Below, in pieces: positions 57,364 to 64,000 of a stretch of DNA of 64,000 nucleotides. The stretch is from Pedobacter nyackensis. Its GTDB lineage: Bacteria; Bacteroidota; Bacteroidia; Sphingobacteriales; Sphingobacteriaceae. Position 1 is the stretch's first letter, and the number at the start of each line of letters is the position of its first letter. The stretch is taken from positions 459,237 to 523,236 of the forward strand of contig NZ_FWYB01000002.1 of the NCBI RefSeq assembly GCF_900176505.1, written 5' to 3'. A program made the position numbers and the translations under genes. The notes beneath the pieces are model-generated. The model was not told the DNA's origin. It did not search any database and was given only the letters and a program-made list of their open reading frames with translations.

Positions 57364-57374
57364 TTTTGAAACAA

Positions 57375-58016
57375 TTAACCTACCACGTAACCCAACATAT
57401 AACCATCCTGGGTTTTAAAATATTGAACAGTTAGTTCCTGATTACCTTCAGGCAACGACACCAGAGCAGTTAGCTTACCCTCGTTTTTCAATTTAAAGGG
57501 CTTGATATAAATATCCCTTTTAAACTCCAGGCCTTTACGACCATGCCATTTAAAAATAGCTTCCTTGGCACACCAGCAAACATATAAACCGTCAATCTTA
57601 TCGCCAACTTGTGGTTGTGCCAACTCAATATCTGAAAGAAATTTGTGCTTAATGCTTTTTATCTTATGCTTGATCAATTCAATATCAACCCCTACTTTTT
57701 TGGTCTTGCCAATAATCACTGAAGCATAATCATAAGAATGGCTTAAGGAAATATGATACCCAAGATTAGGGAGATAGGGCTTGCCGTGTTCATCCATCTG
57801 ACAATCAATATACTCAGAGGTGTTCAACATCGTCCTAAGGAGGACCCGGGTGCTTAACCAGTGCAGTAGGCGTTTGCCATTATTTAAGGAAGAGATCACA
57901 TCAAGCTCATGTTGTTTCAGCTGTAAGGCTGAAAGCAGCTGCTCTTCAGTTTCCTCGATTTTCCATACTGCTAGTATGGTATCCTCGTCGATATTTTTAT
58001 TAAAAACTACAGGCAT
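57375..58016 (-). CDS. 4'-phosphopantetheinyl transferase superfamily protein
   Basis: Attaches the phosphopantetheine arm to carrier proteins. The protein (213 residues from the preferred start MPVVFNKNIDEDT) has GKTKKVGVDIELI, the second metal motif WCAKEAIFKWHG, and KGLEFKRDIYI, which are the Sfp-type transferase hallmarks. An earlier Met at 58034 is only two bases after a promoter box on the minus strand, so translation more likely begins at the second Met (58016), which also opens with the usual MPxV start. Its own lead gene of a two-gene unit with lipB. Carrier targets are not evident in the window. Confidence 0.88.
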   Translation of the reverse strand: MPVVFNKNIDEDTILAVWKIEETEEQLLSALQLKQHELDVISSLNNGKRLLHWLSTRVLLRTMLNTSEYIDCQMDEHGKPYLPNLGYHISLSHSYDYASVIIGKTKKVGVDIELIKHKIKSIKHKFLSDIELAQPQVGDKIDGLYVCWCAKEAIFKWHGRKGLEFKRDIYIKPFKLKNEGKLTALVSLPEGNQELTVQYFKTQDGYMLGYVVG

Positions 58017-58036
58017 CTCTATTTTAGAAAACAATG

Positions 58037-58044
58037 CAAAAGTA
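58037..58044 (-). promoter_or_regulatory. Promoter -7 box of the phosphopantetheinyl transferase gene
   Basis: The minus strand reads TACTTTTG, an exact TAnnTTTG match. A TTTG lies 24 bases upstream (58072-58069). The expected transcription start (about 58030) falls after the first ATG at 58034, which supports the ATG at 58016. Confidence 0.5.
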
Positions 58045-58086
58045 TCTTAAATTAATCATAATTTCGTCCAAATACTAATTATAATA

Positions 58087-58623
58087 ATGATCCTGTCTGA
58101 CAAACGAATTTTAGAAGAAATAGATAAAGGCACAATAATAATTGAACCTTTTAAGCCTGAATGCCTTGGAACCAACTCTTACGATGTTCACCTGGGTAAA
58201 TACCTTGCTACGTATAAAGACAGAGTACTTGATGCAAAAACACACAATAAGATTGAACATTTCGAGATCCCTAAAGATGGTTATGTACTACAACCTGGCA
58301 CATTATACCTGGGTGTAACGCTCGAGTATACGGAAACTCATGCTCATGTGCCTTTTTTGGAAGGTAAATCAAGCACCGGTCGTTTGGGTATCGACATCCA
58401 CGCTACCGCCGGAAAAGGCGATGTCGGCTTCTGCAACACCTGGACCCTCGAAATCTCCTGCGCACAGCCCGTCCGTATTTACGCAGGTATGCCTATAGGC
58501 CAGTTGATCTATTTTGTTGTTGAAGGTAGTATCGAAACCATGTACAACGCAAAAAACAATGCGAAATACAATAACAAAACAACCAAACCGGTTGAAAGTA
58601 TGATGTGGAAGAATAAATTCTAA
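58087..58623 (+). CDS. dcd: dCTP deaminase
   Basis: Converts dCTP to dUTP for thymidylate synthesis, in the dUTPase-like trimer fold. The 178-residue protein has GTNSYDVHLGKYLATY, VPFLEGKSSTGRLGIDIHAT, GDVGFCNTWTLEI and the C-terminal GQLIYF followed by the substrate-closing tail. Length is normal. It stands alone between two divergent/tandem units, with a hairpin terminator 33 bases after it. Confidence 0.96.
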   Translation: MILSDKRILEEIDKGTIIIEPFKPECLGTNSYDVHLGKYLATYKDRVLDAKTHNKIEHFEIPKDGYVLQPGTLYLGVTLEYTETHAHVPFLEGKSSTGRLGIDIHATAGKGDVGFCNTWTLEISCAQPVRIYAGMPIGQLIYFVVEGSIETMYNAKNNAKYNNKTTKPVESMMWKNKF

Positions 58624-58656
58624 CAACATCGTGTAAGTTATTAATTTATAACATTT

Positions 58657-58692
58657 AGCCTCAATATTTGTATATTGAGGCTTTGTTATTTA
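58657..58692 (+). terminator. Intrinsic terminator after dcd
   Basis: AGCCTCAATAT and ATATTGAGGCT form a perfect 11-bp stem around a 4-base loop (TTGT), followed by a moderately T-rich tail (TTGTTATTTATG). Confidence 0.75.
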
Positions 58693-58702
58693 TGCTCACA
58701 CT

Positions 58703-61405
58703 ATGAAAATTAAACTTATCGTTCCTGCCTTATTGATGCTTTGCATCTGCTTTTCATTCATCAATAAATTAGCCGACGATCCTTTTACCATTTTAATCAA
58801 CCGCTTACAGGAATATAACAAAAACCATCCTCAGGAAAAGGTACACCTGCATCTCGACAAGCCTTACTATGCTATTGGCGACGATGTCTGGTTTAAAGGC
58901 TATATCATCAACACGCAAACCAATGAGCCAACTGATATTAGTAAAGTACTATATGTTGACCTGATTAATGAAAAAGATGCAGTAAAAACTCATTTAAAAT
59001 TACCCATGAGCGGGGGAATAACCTGGGGAGATTTCAAACTACCTGATACCTTAACCGAAGGAAATTACCGCATACGCGCTTACACCCAATTGATGCGGAA
59101 TGCAGGCCCGGAATACTTCTTCGATAAAACCATCAAAATAGGGAACTCATGGGCCAATAAAGTTTTTGCTGCGACCACTTATAATTATAGTAAAGAAAAA
59201 ACTGTTGATCGTGTAAGTGCTCAAATTAAATTCACTGACAAAAACAATCAGCCATACCCCAATTGTGAGGTAAGTTATGAAGTTCAGATGAACGCCAAAA
59301 ACATAGACAAAGGCAAAGCAACCACCAATGCCAATGGCGAAGTGAGCATCAACTTTTCCAATCCCCAGCCTGCCCTCTACAAATCAGGAAAAATCATTGC
59401 GACAATTACGTTGAACAACAAAGAAAAAATCGTAAAAAGCATTCCTATCACAGCTGCATCGAACAATATTGATGTACAATTTTTCCCTGAGGGAGGTAAC
59501 CTCATTGAGTCGCTACCTAATAAGGTTGCCATAAAAGCTGTAAATGCCGCAGGCCTTGGTGTAGACGTAACGGGAACAATCGCAGATAGCGACGGTACAG
59601 AAGTAAACCGGTTTGAAAGCAGACATCTGGGTATGGGAACATTTATCATCAATCCGCAACCGGGCAAAACCTATGTAGCAAAAGTTCAGTTTAAAGATGG
59701 CTCAACACAAACTTTCAACTTACCCAAAACGCAGCTGAGTGGTTATATTTTATCGGTAAACAACAAAGACCCTGAAAAGGTTAGTCTTAAAATAATGATG
59801 AGTCCTGATTTAACAGGCCCTACGGAATTGAAACTAGTGGCACAACATAGTGGAACCGTATATTTTGTAACCAAGCCAGCGTCACAAAAACAAATCATTA
59901 CCGCCTCCATTCCTAAAAAAGAATTGCCTTCCGGCATCATACAATTTACCTTATTTAATGGCGCCAATGTACCGGTTTGTGAAAGACTGGCATTTGTGAA
60001 CAATATAGAAGACCGCATTAAAACGACCATAGAAAACTTACAGCCAAGCTATGCAAAAAGAGGAAAGGTGGATATCAACCTAAATAGCCAGTTTAACAAT
60101 AAAGTTTCCCGGGGCAGCTTTTCTGTTGCCGTTACCAATACAGCAGTGGTAAAACCGGATCCTGAAAATGAAACCAACATTCTTAGCACCATGTTACTTA
60201 AGTCCGACCTTGCCGGATACGTAGAGCAACCCAACCATTATTTTCTTAAAAATGACGCGCAAACAGCTCAAGATCTGGACGAGCTCTTGTTAACTCAGGG
60301 ATGGCGCAGATTTTCATGGAAAAATGTCATCAACAATTCAATGCCGGCCGCTCCATTTAAAGCAGAAAAATCTCTGGCTATCAGCGGTACCCTAACCAGT
60401 TATGGGGGCAAACCACTTCCAAACAGTAAAGTATCCTTATTTTCTTCTTCGGGTGGCTTTTTTGCTATCGATACTTTAACTGATGCTCAGGGACGTTTTA
60501 ATTTCGATAACCTGATCTTTACCGACAGCACTAAGTTTCTGGTACAAGGGAGAACCGCTAAAAACAAAAAAAATGTAGAGATTAAACTGGATGCTGTACC
60601 CGGGCAGATTGTAACAAAAAACAAAAACACCGGCGATATAGAAATAAACGTTAATGAAGCCTTATCGGGATATTTAAAAAGCAGTAATAATTATTTTGAT
60701 GAACTAACCAAACGCGGCTTGCTGGAGCGCAGTATCATTCTGAATGAGGTAAATATTGTAAAAAAAAGGGACGCTGTACCGAATTCGGCAAACTTAAATG
60801 GCTCTGGTAGGGCCGACTTTGTGGTAACTGCAGAGATGTTGGAAAACTGCGTTACCCTTTCCCAATGTTTACAAGGCAGGATAGCGGGCTTAATGATAGA
60901 AAATGGGACAGCCTACCTGATGAGAAGCATGTCTCTCGGCGGAAAGCAGCCCATGCAGATCATATTAGATGGGATGCGCGTGGAACCCGACTTCCTGGAT
61001 AATATCATGCCTACTGATGTGCAAAGTATTGAGGTTTTAAAATCTATTGGAAATACGGCAATCTATGGCTCACAAGGCGGCGGTGGCGTATTAGTGATCA
61101 CCACCAAAACAGGGAACGGTGCTTCAGGATCCCGTTTTGTACCTGGTATCATCACCTATAATCCTAAAGGCTACAACCTCATCCGCGAATTCTATTCTCC
61201 AAAATACGACGCTACAAGCCCTGGTACCCAACCTGATCTGCGCAGCACCGTATACTGGCAGCCAAACATCGTTACCAACACTGAAGGCAAGGCCGCATTC
61301 AGCTTTTTCAATACTGATGAAGCAGGAACCTACAGGGTGGTTGTGGAAGGTATTGACGTAATGGGCCACCTTGCAAGAGCCGTATACACTTATGAAGTAA
61401 AATAA
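58703..61405 (+). CDS. MG2 / TonB-plug protein without a beta-barrel
   Basis: A 900-residue exported protein. After the signal peptide (about 1-20) lies a macroglobulin MG2-like domain with the hallmark KVHLHLDKPYYAIGDDVWFK, then several beta-sandwich repeats and a CarboxypepD-like region (about 560-640: AISGTLTSYGGKPLPNSKV). Residues about 690-805 match a TonB-dependent receptor plug (ENCVTLSQCLQGRIAGLMIE, IILDGMRVEPDFLDNI), but no 22-stranded barrel follows; instead a last beta-sandwich ends the protein. I infer an outer-membrane-associated protein, perhaps a partner of a real receptor; transport is unproven. A unit of its own, the fatty-acid genes follow 10 bases later. Confidence 0.88.
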   Translation: MKIKLIVPALLMLCICFSFINKLADDPFTILINRLQEYNKNHPQEKVHLHLDKPYYAIGDDVWFKGYIINTQTNEPTDISKVLYVDLINEKDAVKTHLKLPMSGGITWGDFKLPDTLTEGNYRIRAYTQLMRNAGPEYFFDKTIKIGNSWANKVFAATTYNYSKEKTVDRVSAQIKFTDKNNQPYPNCEVSYEVQMNAKNIDKGKATTNANGEVSINFSNPQPALYKSGKIIATITLNNKEKIVKSIPITAASNNIDVQFFPEGGNLIESLPNKVAIKAVNAAGLGVDVTGTIADSDGTEVNRFESRHLGMGTFIINPQPGKTYVAKVQFKDGSTQTFNLPKTQLSGYILSVNNKDPEKVSLKIMMSPDLTGPTELKLVAQHSGTVYFVTKPASQKQIITASIPKKELPSGIIQFTLFNGANVPVCERLAFVNNIEDRIKTTIENLQPSYAKRGKVDINLNSQFNNKVSRGSFSVAVTNTAVVKPDPENETNILSTMLLKSDLAGYVEQPNHYFLKNDAQTAQDLDELLLTQGWRRFSWKNVINNSMPAAPFKAEKSLAISGTLTSYGGKPLPNSKVSLFSSSGGFFAIDTLTDAQGRFNFDNLIFTDSTKFLVQGRTAKNKKNVEIKLDAVPGQIVTKNKNTGDIEINVNEALSGYLKSSNNYFDELTKRGLLERSIILNEVNIVKKRDAVPNSANLNGSGRADFVVTAEMLENCVTLSQCLQGRIAGLMIENGTAYLMRSMSLGGKQPMQIILDGMRVEPDFLDNIMPTDVQSIEVLKSIGNTAIYGSQGGGGVLVITTKTGNGASGSRFVPGIITYNPKGYNLIREFYSPKYDATSPGTQPDLRSTVYWQPNIVTNTEGKAAFSFFNTDEAGTYRVVVEGIDVMGHLARAVYTYEVK

Positions 61406-61415
61406 ACATCGACTA

Positions 61416-62177
61416 ATGAATACTATAAAAGTTACCATAAAAGACAACTTAAGCCTGATTACCTTAGACAGAGGTAAATCTAATGCCCTGAACAGGGAGA
61501 TGATCACTGAGCTGAATGATATGCTGAACAACATAGCTTCCGACCCAAACATCGCGGGAGTGATCATTACAGGAAAAGAACCTTTCTTTTCGGCCGGATT
61601 AGACCTTATAGAACTCTACAATTACAATGAAGCCGAAGCAGAATCCTTTTGGCACCTGTTTTTAAATTTCGTAGCCAATATTACCTCTTTTAGAAAACCT
61701 TTGGTAGCGGCAATAAACGGGCATAGTCCTGCCGGGGGCTGCGTAATTGCTTTGGCCTGCGACTACCGCGTAATGGCTGAAGGCAAATATATCATTGGTT
61801 TAAATGAAGTGCCTGTAGGTATCATTGTGCCCAACAGCATCTTCAACCTATATGCCTTTTGGATTGGCCAGGCTGCTGCTACCCGCAGCTTGTTAGAAGG
61901 AAAACTTTTTAGCCCGGACGAAGCACTACAGGTAGGTCTGGTAGACGAGCTGGTAAATCCGGCAAGCATCCTTACCGCAGCAGAGCGCAAAATTAGAAAG
62001 TACATGGCTATGGAACGCAATACCTGGGAACAAAGCAAATTAAGTATCCGAAAAGATCTGATTGCGAGCACCAGCGCCGATCAAAGCGAAGCCCTGGCGG
62101 TTATGCTAAAACAATGGTGGGCACCTGCAACCAGGAATATATTAAAGACAATTATTGATAACCTGCAAAAGAAATAA
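61416..62177 (+). CDS. Delta3,Delta2-enoyl-CoA isomerase (ECI1-like crotonase)
   Basis: Crotonase-fold enzyme that moves the double bond of 3-enoyl-CoA to position 2 so that unsaturated fatty acids can enter beta-oxidation. The 253-residue protein has the CoA-binding PFFSAGLDLIELY, the oxyanion/active-site GHSPAGGCVIALACDYRVMA, and IGLNEVPVGI, whose Glu corresponds to the catalytic Glu of mitochondrial ECI1 (IGLNETQLGI); these motifs fit ECI1 better than hydratase. Four bases separate it from a dienoyl reductase gene. It follows the MG2/TonB-plug gene closely, though a functional link is unclear. Confidence 0.86.
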   Translation: MNTIKVTIKDNLSLITLDRGKSNALNREMITELNDMLNNIASDPNIAGVIITGKEPFFSAGLDLIELYNYNEAEAESFWHLFLNFVANITSFRKPLVAAINGHSPAGGCVIALACDYRVMAEGKYIIGLNEVPVGIIVPNSIFNLYAFWIGQAAATRSLLEGKLFSPDEALQVGLVDELVNPASILTAAERKIRKYMAMERNTWEQSKLSIRKDLIASTSADQSEALAVMLKQWWAPATRNILKTIIDNLQKK

Positions 62178-62180
62178 GCC

Positions 62181-63056
62181 ATGTTTAATCAACCGATGTT
62201 AAGAGACGACGCCTTAAAAGGTAAAACCATTGTAATTACCGGTGGCGGTACAGGGCTTGGAAAAGCAATGGGCACTTATTTCCTTCAATTAGGTGCCAAC
62301 CTGGTTATTACCAGCCGAAAACTTGATGTGCTGCAAAAAACAGCATTGGAAATGGAGCAGGCAACCGGAGGTAAAGTACTTGCCGTAGCTTGTGATGTAA
62401 GGGAGTACGAACAGGTAGAACATGTGCTTGCAGAAAGTATAAAAGCTTTTGGTAAAGTCGACAGCCTATTGAACAATGCAGCCGGCAATTTCATTTCACC
62501 TACCGAACGCTTATCGGCCAATGCCTTTTCCAGCATTATCGACATTGTATTGAAAGGTTCTGTGAATTGTACACTGGCTTTTGGCAAGCATTGGATAAAA
62601 GAAAAACAAGCGGCAAGCATTTTAAATATAGTAACCACTTACGCCTTTACCGGATCGGCCTATGTAGTGCCATCGGCATGTGCGAAGGGAGGTGTATTGG
62701 CCATGACCCGTTCTTTAGCGGTTGAATGGGGCAAGTATGGGATCCGTACTAATGCTGTTGCACCTGGACCATTCCCTACTAAAGGAGCATGGGAACGATT
62801 ATTACCGGGCGATCTGGCTGAAAAGTTCGATTTTAAAAACCGTGTACCTCTAAAACGTGTTGGCGAGCATCAGGAACTGGCAAATTTAGCCGCCTTCCTG
62901 GTCAGCGATTTTTCAGGCTACATCAATGGCGAGGTCATCACCATTGATGGCGGTGAATGGCTACAGGGTGCAGGTCAGTTTAATGGCCTCGAAGCCATAC
63001 CTAATGAGATGTGGGATGCTTTTGAGCAAATGACGCGATCAGCTAAAGGAAGTTAA
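62181..63056 (+). CDS. 2,4-dienoyl-CoA reductase, mitochondrial DECR1-like SDR
   Basis: Short-chain dehydrogenase that reduces 2,4-dienoyl-CoA to 3-enoyl-CoA with NADPH during breakdown of polyunsaturated fatty acids. The 291-residue protein starts with GGGTGLGKAMGTYF, has the family stretch LLNNAAGNFISPTERLS, and uses Tyr154 and Lys169 (15 apart, in VTTYAFTG and SACAKGG) rather than the usual Tyr-x3-Lys. The ending WDAFEQMTRSAKGS strongly resembles human DECR1 (as far as I recall it). With the ECI1-like gene just upstream it forms an auxiliary beta-oxidation pair. The fabH gene is convergent with no terminator between. Confidence 0.9.
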   Translation: MFNQPMLRDDALKGKTIVITGGGTGLGKAMGTYFLQLGANLVITSRKLDVLQKTALEMEQATGGKVLAVACDVREYEQVEHVLAESIKAFGKVDSLLNNAAGNFISPTERLSANAFSSIIDIVLKGSVNCTLAFGKHWIKEKQAASILNIVTTYAFTGSAYVVPSACAKGGVLAMTRSLAVEWGKYGIRTNAVAPGPFPTKGAWERLLPGDLAEKFDFKNRVPLKRVGEHQELANLAAFLVSDFSGYINGEVITIDGGEWLQGAGQFNGLEAIPNEMWDAFEQMTRSAKGS

Positions 63057-63059
63057 TAT

Positions 63060-64000
63060 TTACCACCTGATTAAGGCACTAGCCCAGGTAAAACCAGAAC
63101 CAAAGGCGGCCAGGCAAACCAGGTCGCCTTCTTTTACTTTGCCCGATTCCCAGGCTTCGCAAAGTGCTATAGGTACCGAAGCAGCAGTAGTATTACCGTA
63201 TTTCTGAATATTGTTGAACACCTTCTCATCAGGCAGTCCAAGCAATTGTTGTACGTACTGACTAATCCGCAAATTGGCCTGATGTGGCACTAAGAGATCA
63301 ATATCGGCAGCAGTTAAATTGTTCGCCTTTAAAGCTTCATTGATCACTTCAGGAAACTTCACTACAGCCTTTTTAAATACTGCTGGTCCATCCATATAAG
63401 GCAATGCAGCACCACCTTCCAGTTGCTCTGCAGTCATGAATAACCCGCCAAGCTCCTGATCCGGATAACCGGGCTTATCTTTTAACCATTTATTAGCATT
63501 TGAACCCGGGTAAAACATAGCCAGTAATTCTGCATCTGCTCCATCGCTATGCAAATGCGTACTCAGAATACCTTGTCCTTCTTTTTGCGTTGGCTGTAGT
63601 ACCACAGCACCAGCACCATCTCCAAAAATCACAGAAACATTGCGGCTACGCGTTTCAAAATCCATAGCAAAGGAATGCTTCTCGCTCCCAACAACCAATA
63701 TATTTTTATACATACCGGTTTTGATAAACTGATCGGCAACAGATAAAGCGTATACAAATCCCGAACACTGGTTACGAATGTCCAATGCACCTATTTCTTT
63801 CATCTTCATCTCGCGTTGAAGTAATACGCCACATCCTGGGAAATAATAATCCGGACTTAGCGTGGCAAAAATGATAAAATCAACATCCTGAGCTGTAATG
63901 CCTGCCCGTTCGATAGCAATTTTTGCAGCTTCGATTCCCATGGTCGTCGTGGTTTCACCCAAACGATCAGCAAACCGACGCTCCTTAATTCCGGTGCGTT
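63060..64000 (-). CDS. fabH: 3-oxoacyl-ACP synthase III (5' end outside window)
   Basis: Condenses acyl-CoA with malonyl-ACP to start fatty-acid chains. The reading frame stays open to the window edge; upstream of an in-frame TTG the residues RTGIKERRFADRL fit the start region RTGIxERR of FabH, so about 40 N-terminal residues are outside. Visible motifs are DIRNQCSGFVYALSVADQFI with the catalytic Cys, GDGAGAVVLQ, the late DLLVPHQANLRI with the His, and KYGNTTAASVPIALCEA with the Asn. It could also be a KAS III used in a dedicated pathway rather than housekeeping fabH, since it neighbours beta-oxidation genes. Confidence 0.92.
   Translation of the reverse strand, partial: RTGIKERRFADRLGETTTTMGIEAAKIAIERAGITAQDVDFIIFATLSPDYYFPGCGVLLQREMKMKEIGALDIRNQCSGFVYALSVADQFIKTGMYKNILVVGSEKHSFAMDFETRSRNVSVIFGDGAGAVVLQPTQKEGQGILSTHLHSDGADAELLAMFYPGSNANKWLKDKPGYPDQELGGLFMTAEQLEGGAALPYMDGPAVFKKAVVKFPEVINEALKANNLTAADIDLLVPHQANLRISQYVQQLLGLPDEKVFNNIQKYGNTTAASVPIALCEAWESGKVKEGDLVCLAAFGSGFTWASALIRW

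Overview
The window looks like a chromosomal segment from a Bacteroidota bacterium, most likely family Sphingobacteriaceae and close to Pedobacter. I infer this from family-level recognition, not from a search. The supporting signs are a giant adhesin with a gliding-motility-type C-terminal domain next to a PorP/SprF protein (type IX secretion), a SecA of 1102 residues, DUF4251, a MG2/TonB-plug protein, a DUF58-MoxR-DUF4350-DUF4129-SpoIIM-RDD cluster, weak Shine-Dalgarno sequences, and repeated TAnnTTTG boxes (the Bacteroidota -7 element) in front of genes. There is no phage, insertion sequence, CRISPR array, rRNA or tRNA that I can see.

Layout. 1-1.3 kb: the 3' end of pgi (cut by the window edge) and a DUF4251 protein. 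1.3-10.8 kb, minus strand: secA, then after a terminator SPOR protein, M20 amidohydrolase, an unknown exported protein, dnaG, yraN and a glutaminyl cyclase lipoprotein. 10.9-16.4 kb: a small exported protein, an ECF sigma factor with a membrane partner, LysR plus YeiH-type exporter, purD, and a helical exported protein. 16.4-16.9 kb: a gene-free region with an unusual inverted array of 11-bp G-rich repeats. 16.9-25.6 kb: TlpA-like thioredoxin, an arginase-fold protein with altered metal ligands, an NAD-dependent epimerase, a SerB/ACT fusion, tryptophan dioxygenase family protein, an acyltransferase and an alpha/beta hydrolase preceded by what looks like the 5' remnant of gpsA, then ilvE. 25.7-31.5 kb: DPP IV and two tandem AsmA-like proteins. 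31.7-38.8 kb, plus strand: miaB, sigma-54 activator, lptE, a TPR-like protein, secG, groES, groEL. 38.9-48.1 kb: the adhesin and PorP, MgtC, serine dehydratase. 48.1-55.0 kb: the MoxR/DUF58 membrane cluster with divergent RDD gene. 55.0-64 kb: GDSL hydrolase, DUF2752, DUF5684-like, lipB, phosphopantetheinyl transferase, dcd, MG2/TonB-plug protein, and a fatty-acid module (enoyl-CoA isomerase, 2,4-dienoyl-CoA reductase, and fabH cut by the window edge).

Themes. Much of the window serves envelope building and export (SecA, SecG, LptE, AsmA-like pair, PorP plus adhesin, MoxR cluster, LipB/FabH lipid-linked functions). The rest is central metabolism (purine, serine, branched-chain amino acids, pyrimidine nucleotides). 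The most unusual items are the phased 11-bp repeat palindrome, the gpsA relic that now acts as a leader for another gene, the arginase-fold protein lacking three metal ligands, the SerB fusion that carries a PGDH remnant without its NAD domain, and the adjacent ECI1-like and DECR1-like genes that closely resemble mitochondrial enzymes. I ran no database search; family calls come from motifs recognised by eye.
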